From positions 1-64,000 of the forward strand of contig CATYSO010000003.1 in NCBI GenBank assembly GCA_958412345.1: 64,000 nucleotides of DNA, written 5' to 3'. Made by a program: the position numbers and the translations under genes. Shown here piece by piece: positions 59,963 to 64,000 of this stretch. Each line of letters begins with the position of its first letter. Positions within the stretch are counted from its first letter, which is position 1. The stretch is from an uncultured Collinsella sp. (GTDB taxonomy: Bacteria > Actinomycetota > Coriobacteriia > Coriobacteriales > Coriobacteriaceae). The notes beneath the pieces are model-generated. The model saw only the letters and a list, made by a program, of their open reading frames with translations, did no database searches and was not told the DNA's origin.

Positions 59963-61723
59963 GTGGCCGACCAGGACATCAAGATGCTCATCGAGCGCAT
60001 TATGGCCGAGGCCCGGACCCATCAGTCCGCCCGCTTCTCAAACGAAACCTACGCAGACGAGCCGATTCTCAAAACCGGCCGACAGATGCAGAATTTCCTC
60101 CCCGACCAGTACCGTAAAATGCGCGAGATATCGCGCTGGCAGGATGACCCCAAGGGCGGTGCGGGCCGCTGGCTTTCGGAAGCCGAGCTTTTTTACCGCC
60201 AGGGCCTGCTGATGGCCGACTTTGAGGACGACTGTCCCTACAACGGCACCTTTAAGTCGTACTTTCCCACCTACAACGCCATGAGCGACCGGCAGCTGCG
60301 CGGCTACTTTACCTGGCGTGCCCAAGTGCGCCGCGGAACCGTCGAGGAAACGTCTACGTCCTTTGCCTTTCTGTATCTCTATGAGCTGATTTGCGGCATT
60401 GGCGTAGATAATCCACTCGATGGTTTTAACAAGATCAAGGCTTTTTGGGATGTCTATCGCGCCTTCGAGCCCGGCATCGACCGGTTTGCGCGCGTGTGGC
60501 TGCAAGATTACGCCGTGTTCCACGGGCTCGACCCCAAGCTGCTTCGCGACTCTAAAACCGTCATGTTCGATAACGCCCTTATCGAACTGCGGCGCGCGGC
60601 ACGAGACCTTGTACCGGCACCGGCACCGTCCGGCCAGACCCCTAAGCGTCGCAAAACCTCCGAGCCCACGCTCCCCCTTCCGCCCGATGAAGTGCGCGAG
60701 GAGCGACTCATGGCCGCCATCAACGCCCTCTCCACGTACAACCTAAGTAACTCGCGGCTCGACCGCAGCCACCACCGCGATCTGCGCCACGTGGCATGCG
60801 CCGTGTATGTCCGCATGGCGCGCTACTATGGCACGCATCGAAAGACCGGCATCGTAGCGAGCTTGTTTGGGGAGGAGACGGCCATGCCCTACACTATGTT
60901 TGCCTCGGCCGTGTTCTTTGCGCCCGAGCGCCACGAGGACTGCGAATATCGCTTGGACCCCATCCATATCTATCGTTGCCAAAACGGCTTTTGGGAGTGC
61001 ATGCGCATTCACGGCAGCAGACAAAAGAGCAGCAAGCTCGGTGAGATGATGCGTGCCTGCGATCAGCGCTTGCGCTTGGCGCTAGATCCCGCCCATCCCC
61101 TTAAGGAAGAAAAGGTCCCCAAATATCTGGCCAAGATCATCGACGATGAGATCGTGGCATGGCTTTCGTGGGACGCCGCACACCAGCCCGTCAAGATCGA
61201 TATCGATTTGAGCCAGCTGGGGCACATTCGGAGCGCTGCCGCACAAACACGCGAAGCGCTTTTGATCGACGAGGAACGCGAGGACGGCGCGTCCGCAGAA
61301 GCCGAGGCAGCGGACTCAGGGCAACCGGAAGCCGAGCCCGTAGCCGACGCGACGGTCGAGGCGGTCGCGGCGGCTGCAGGGCAGGACGAGTCCGACGAGC
61401 CGACCATATCCACCGAACAGTTTGGTGTCGTGGCACCGCTTCTCGCGCCGACGCCCGCGTTCGCAGCTGCTGCGCCCGCTGACGCCACGAACGAACTCGC
61501 GCCCGCCGCAGACGCCTATCTCCGCGCGCTGCTCGAGCACAACGCAGTACAGGCGGACTCGGCGGTAGTGCAATCGGAGCAGAGCGAGGACATGCTCGTC
61601 GATACCATCAACGAGGCGCTCTTTGACCTGGTGGGCGACACCGTAATTGAATTTAGCGCGGCAGGGCCGCAGATTATCGAGGACTACGAAGCAGACGTGA
61701 GAGGATACCTAGACCATGAGTGA
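59963..61723 (+). CDS. TerB-N/TerB-C domain protein
   Basis: A 586-residue protein from a GTG start preceded by AGGAGG. Residues about 65-290 match the TerB-N domain (RQGLLMADFEDDCPYNGTF, RGYFTWRAQVRRG, FLYLYELICGIG). The centre is alpha-helical. After an acidic, alanine-rich linker (about 425-520) comes a TerB-C type end (ALFDLVGDTVIEF, QIIEDYEADVRGYL). No enzyme active site is visible, so it is likely a scaffold or regulator for the ATPase and helicase downstream. Its stop overlaps the ATPase start by 8 bp. Confidence 0.85.
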   Translation: MADQDIKMLIERIMAEARTHQSARFSNETYADEPILKTGRQMQNFLPDQYRKMREISRWQDDPKGGAGRWLSEAELFYRQGLLMADFEDDCPYNGTFKSYFPTYNAMSDRQLRGYFTWRAQVRRGTVEETSTSFAFLYLYELICGIGVDNPLDGFNKIKAFWDVYRAFEPGIDRFARVWLQDYAVFHGLDPKLLRDSKTVMFDNALIELRRAARDLVPAPAPSGQTPKRRKTSEPTLPLPPDEVREERLMAAINALSTYNLSNSRLDRSHHRDLRHVACAVYVRMARYYGTHRKTGIVASLFGEETAMPYTMFASAVFFAPERHEDCEYRLDPIHIYRCQNGFWECMRIHGSRQKSSKLGEMMRACDQRLRLALDPAHPLKEEKVPKYLAKIIDDEIVAWLSWDAAHQPVKIDIDLSQLGHIRSAAAQTREALLIDEEREDGASAEAEAADSGQPEAEPVADATVEAVAAAAGQDESDEPTISTEQFGVVAPLLAPTPAFAAAAPADATNELAPAADAYLRALLEHNAVQADSAVVQSEQSEDMLVDTINEALFDLVGDTVIEFSAAGPQIIEDYEADVRGYLDHE

Positions 61724-63020
61724 TACCGCATCCGCAGCACCTCGCGTGCCCAAGCGCGTCGCTGCCGTCATTCTCAACTCGCTCAAGGGCGGCGTGGTCC
61801 CGCGCATCGGCCTTCCTTACATCACCGTAGGGCGCGAGGTCGAGATCCGCGCCCTGCTCACCGATCTGAGTCTCATCGCCGACGGTGGCGCGAGCTTCCG
61901 CTTTCTGGTCGGTCGTTACGGCGCCGGCAAGAGCTTTTTGCTCCAGACTATCCGCACGCACGCCATGGGCGAGGGATTCGTCGTCGCTGATGCCGACCTG
62001 TCGCCCGAGCGCCGCCTGCAGGGCGGTCAGGGACAGGGCCTTGCCACCTACCGCGAGCTCATCCGCAATATATCGACCAAGACGCGCCCCGAGGGCGGTG
62101 CGCTCAACCTTATTCTGGATCGCTGGGTCGCCTCGTGTGCCGACGCCGACGAGTCGGCCATCAATGCCCAGCTTGCCCCGCTCGAAGAAATGGTTCACGG
62201 CTTTGACTTCACCCGCATGCTCCGCCGTTATCGCACGGCCGTCGCAGAGGGCGACGAAGAGAGCATGAGCCGCGTGACCAAATGGATTCGCGGCGAGTAC
62301 CGCACCAAGAGCGAGGCGCGCGCCGAGCTGGGCTCCTCGACCATCATCAGCGACGACGACTGGTACGACTACGTCAAGCTCATCGCACGCTTTTTGGTCT
62401 GCAGCGGCTACAAGGGCATGCTGGTGCTCATCGACGAACTTGTAAACCTGTACAAGATTCCCAACGCTATCACGCGCCAGTACAACTACGAGAAGATCCT
62501 GACCATGTACAACGACACGCTGCAAGGCAAGGCGCAGTACTTGGGCATGATTATGGGCGGCACGCCGACCTCTATCGAGGACCGCCGCCGCGGCGTGTTT
62601 TCCTACGAGGCCCTGCGTAGCCGACTCGCCCAGGGCCGATTTGCGCGCGAGGACCTCAAGGACATGCTCGCGCCCATCATTCGTCTGCAGCCGCTCACCT
62701 ACGAGGAGCTGCTGGTCTTGATTGAAAAGCTCATGCAAATCCATGCCGGCTACTTTGGTTGGACGCCCACGCTTACCGAGAACGACTTGGTGGACTTCCT
62801 CAAGATTGAGTTTGGCCGCGTGGGAGCCGATACGCACCTGACACCCCGTGAGGTCATCCGCGACTTTATCGAGCTGCTCGATATCCTGTGTCAAAACCCC
62901 GACGCCAACGTGGCCGAGCTGCTGCAAAGCGTCGGCGGCGATGCGCTGGCACCGGCAACCGCAACAAACGACACCGGCACCGCAGGCGATGACCGCAACT
63001 TCGCCGAGTTCACCATCTAA
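61716..63020 (+). CDS. BrxD-like P-loop ATPase (DUF2791 type)
   Basis: A 434-residue ATPase with Walker A GRYGAGKS (66-73), Walker B MLVLIDELVNLY (235-246) and an AAA+-like sensor segment GGTPTSIEDRRRGVFSYEAL. It resembles the ATP-binding proteins called BrxD in BREX phage-defence systems. Here it follows a TerB-N/TerB-C gene and precedes an Lhr-like helicase, so it is likely the motor or loader of a DNA-acting complex rather than classical BREX: no PglZ, BrxC or methylase is seen in the window. Confidence 0.85.
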   Translation: MSDTASAAPRVPKRVAAVILNSLKGGVVPRIGLPYITVGREVEIRALLTDLSLIADGGASFRFLVGRYGAGKSFLLQTIRTHAMGEGFVVADADLSPERRLQGGQGQGLATYRELIRNISTKTRPEGGALNLILDRWVASCADADESAINAQLAPLEEMVHGFDFTRMLRRYRTAVAEGDEESMSRVTKWIRGEYRTKSEARAELGSSTIISDDDWYDYVKLIARFLVCSGYKGMLVLIDELVNLYKIPNAITRQYNYEKILTMYNDTLQGKAQYLGMIMGGTPTSIEDRRRGVFSYEALRSRLAQGRFAREDLKDMLAPIIRLQPLTYEELLVLIEKLMQIHAGYFGWTPTLTENDLVDFLKIEFGRVGADTHLTPREVIRDFIELLDILCQNPDANVAELLQSVGGDALAPATATNDTGTAGDDRNFAEFTI

Positions 63021-63055
63021 CCTACCAAAAAGGGACAGGTTTATTTTGGCAGGTT
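63019..63055. repeat. Palindrome between the ATPase and helicase genes
   Basis: Arms AACCTACCAAAA and TTTTGGCAGGTT pair with one mismatch around a 13-base loop containing GGGACAGG. It begins on the ATPase stop codon. It may be a small mobile palindrome or a weak attenuator that lowers helicase output. Confidence 0.5.
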
Positions 63056-63136
63056 TTATCTGGGCAAACGTTGAAGCAGTAATGCAGCAAGCCGTTGCCA
63101 GCCGCGTTGAGAAATTCGTTGTTGAAAGGAGGCCCC

Positions 63137-64000
63137 GTGAACGCCTTTGACCGCTACGCCCCGTTTATCCAAGACTTCATCTACTCCCACGATTGGGAGA
63201 GCTTGCGCTCTATCCAGGTTGCGGCGGCAGATGCCATCTTCAACATACAGGACAATGTGCTCCTGACGGCATCCACGGCTTCCGGCAAAACCGAGGCAGC
63301 CTTCTTTCCCATCCTGACCGAGTTTTGGGAAAACCCGCCCGCAAGCGTGGGCGCCCTCTACATTGGCCCCCTCAAGGCGCTCATCAACGACCAATTCGTC
63401 CGCCTCAACGACCTGTGCGAAGAAGCCGATATCCCCGTCTGGCACTGGCATGGCGATGTCTCGCAATCACACAAGGCCAAACTCATCAAAAAACCGAGCG
63501 GCATCCTACAGATTACGCCCGAGTCGCTCGAGGCGCTCCTGATCCATAAGCACATGGCGATCCCGCGCATGTTTTGCGACCTGCGCTATGTGGTTATCGA
63601 CGAGGTCCACTCGCTCATGCGCGGCGACCGCGGCGGGCAGACGCTCTGTCTTATCGAGCGCCTCTCGCGCATGGCAGGCGTGCAGCCCCGCCGCATTGGC
63701 CTTTCGGCCACCATCGGCGACCCCGAGCGCACGGGCGCCTTTCTCTCGCAGGGAACGGGGCGCGACTGCGTTATCCCCCGCTTTGAGGAACCGCGCCGCG
63801 TGTGGCGCATCTCCATGGAGCACTTCTACAACTCGGGCCCCCAGGCTCAGCAACGAGGATTCGTAGGCACAGGTCCACAAGAAGCCGAGGTGCTTGCTTG
63901 CGAGCGTATTGAGACGGCGGCGCCCGCGGCGCTGCCCGCATCCGGACAAGACATGTGCCACAGCGGACAGCTTGCACAGGAAGAACGCCGTCAACGTCGC
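63137..64000 (+). CDS. Lhr-like DEVH helicase, partial (cut by window end)
   Basis: The first 288 codons of a superfamily II helicase, open to the edge of the window. GTG start follows GAAAGGAGG. It has Walker A ASTASGKT (45-52), IGPLKALINDQF, ITPESLEALL, DEVH (155-158) and LSATIGDPE, in the order of Lhr-type and BrxHI helicases. The missing part should carry the second helicase lobe and a long Lhr C-terminus (families reach 700-1,600 residues). It completes a TerB - ATPase - helicase operon. Confidence 0.88.
   Translation, partial: MNAFDRYAPFIQDFIYSHDWESLRSIQVAAADAIFNIQDNVLLTASTASGKTEAAFFPILTEFWENPPASVGALYIGPLKALINDQFVRLNDLCEEADIPVWHWHGDVSQSHKAKLIKKPSGILQITPESLEALLIHKHMAIPRMFCDLRYVVIDEVHSLMRGDRGGQTLCLIERLSRMAGVQPRRIGLSATIGDPERTGAFLSQGTGRDCVIPRFEEPRRVWRISMEHFYNSGPQAQQRGFVGTGPQEAEVLACERIETAAPAALPASGQDMCHSGQLAQEERRQRR

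Noticed and set aside
59963..64000. Complete BREX system
   Set aside because: Only a BrxD-like ATPase and an Lhr-like helicase are visible; PglZ, BrxC/PglY and PglX are absent from the window.

Overview
The window looks like chromosome of a high-GC anaerobic actinobacterium of class Coriobacteriia, most likely Collinsella or a close relative. The signs are the GC-rich codon use, the gene fusions, a ferredoxin-fused EtfA beside a flavin lactate dehydrogenase, and the rRNA operon. The genus is my inference from overall gene content; the 16S gene at 11019-12527 would settle it.

Layout. Positions 1-388 hold nested inverted repeats. Positions 389-7212 are one tight minus-strand operon: acpS, nnrE-nnrD fusion, alr, family-4 uracil-DNA glycosylase, tsaE and a tsaB-rimI-tsaD triple fusion. 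An rRNA operon (5S, 23S, 16S, minus strand, no spacer tRNA seen) fills 7325-12990. Upstream lie infC-rpmI-rplT and a tRNA-Leu(CAA) with a partial duplicate of its 3' end. Positions 14818-24000 carry minus-strand housekeeping genes: a transglutaminase-like protein, class II aldolase, a metallo-beta-lactamase-fold hydrolase, RelA/SpoT and a RecJ-helicase fusion.

Positions 24272-31500 are more accessory: a BASS-type transporter, cutC with a GalT-like gene, two palindromic elements, a PadR/HAAS locus whose third gene is broken, and an MFS pump next to an AraC-type regulator in very GC-rich DNA. Positions 31505-37803 are a branched-chain amino acid ABC operon (livF, G, M, H) with two tandem binding-protein genes. 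Positions 38054-51865 hold hom, an SDR reductase, a striking 62-bp palindromic repeat array, a cation antiporter, purL, a DMT exporter, a GGDEF protein, a KdgT-type permease, azlC-azlD and an HD hydrolase.

Positions 51862-55487 encode a predicted electron-bifurcating lactate dehydrogenase (FAD dehydrogenase, EtfB, EtfA with two 4Fe-4S clusters). Positions 55834-59040 are five unrecognised genes, four with export or membrane signals, which look like one envelope cassette. After a DUF554 membrane protein, the window ends with a three-gene operon: a TerB-N/TerB-C protein, a BrxD-like P-loop ATPase and an Lhr-like DEVH helicase cut by the window edge. This last operon is the best candidate for an uncharacterised DNA-processing or defence system.
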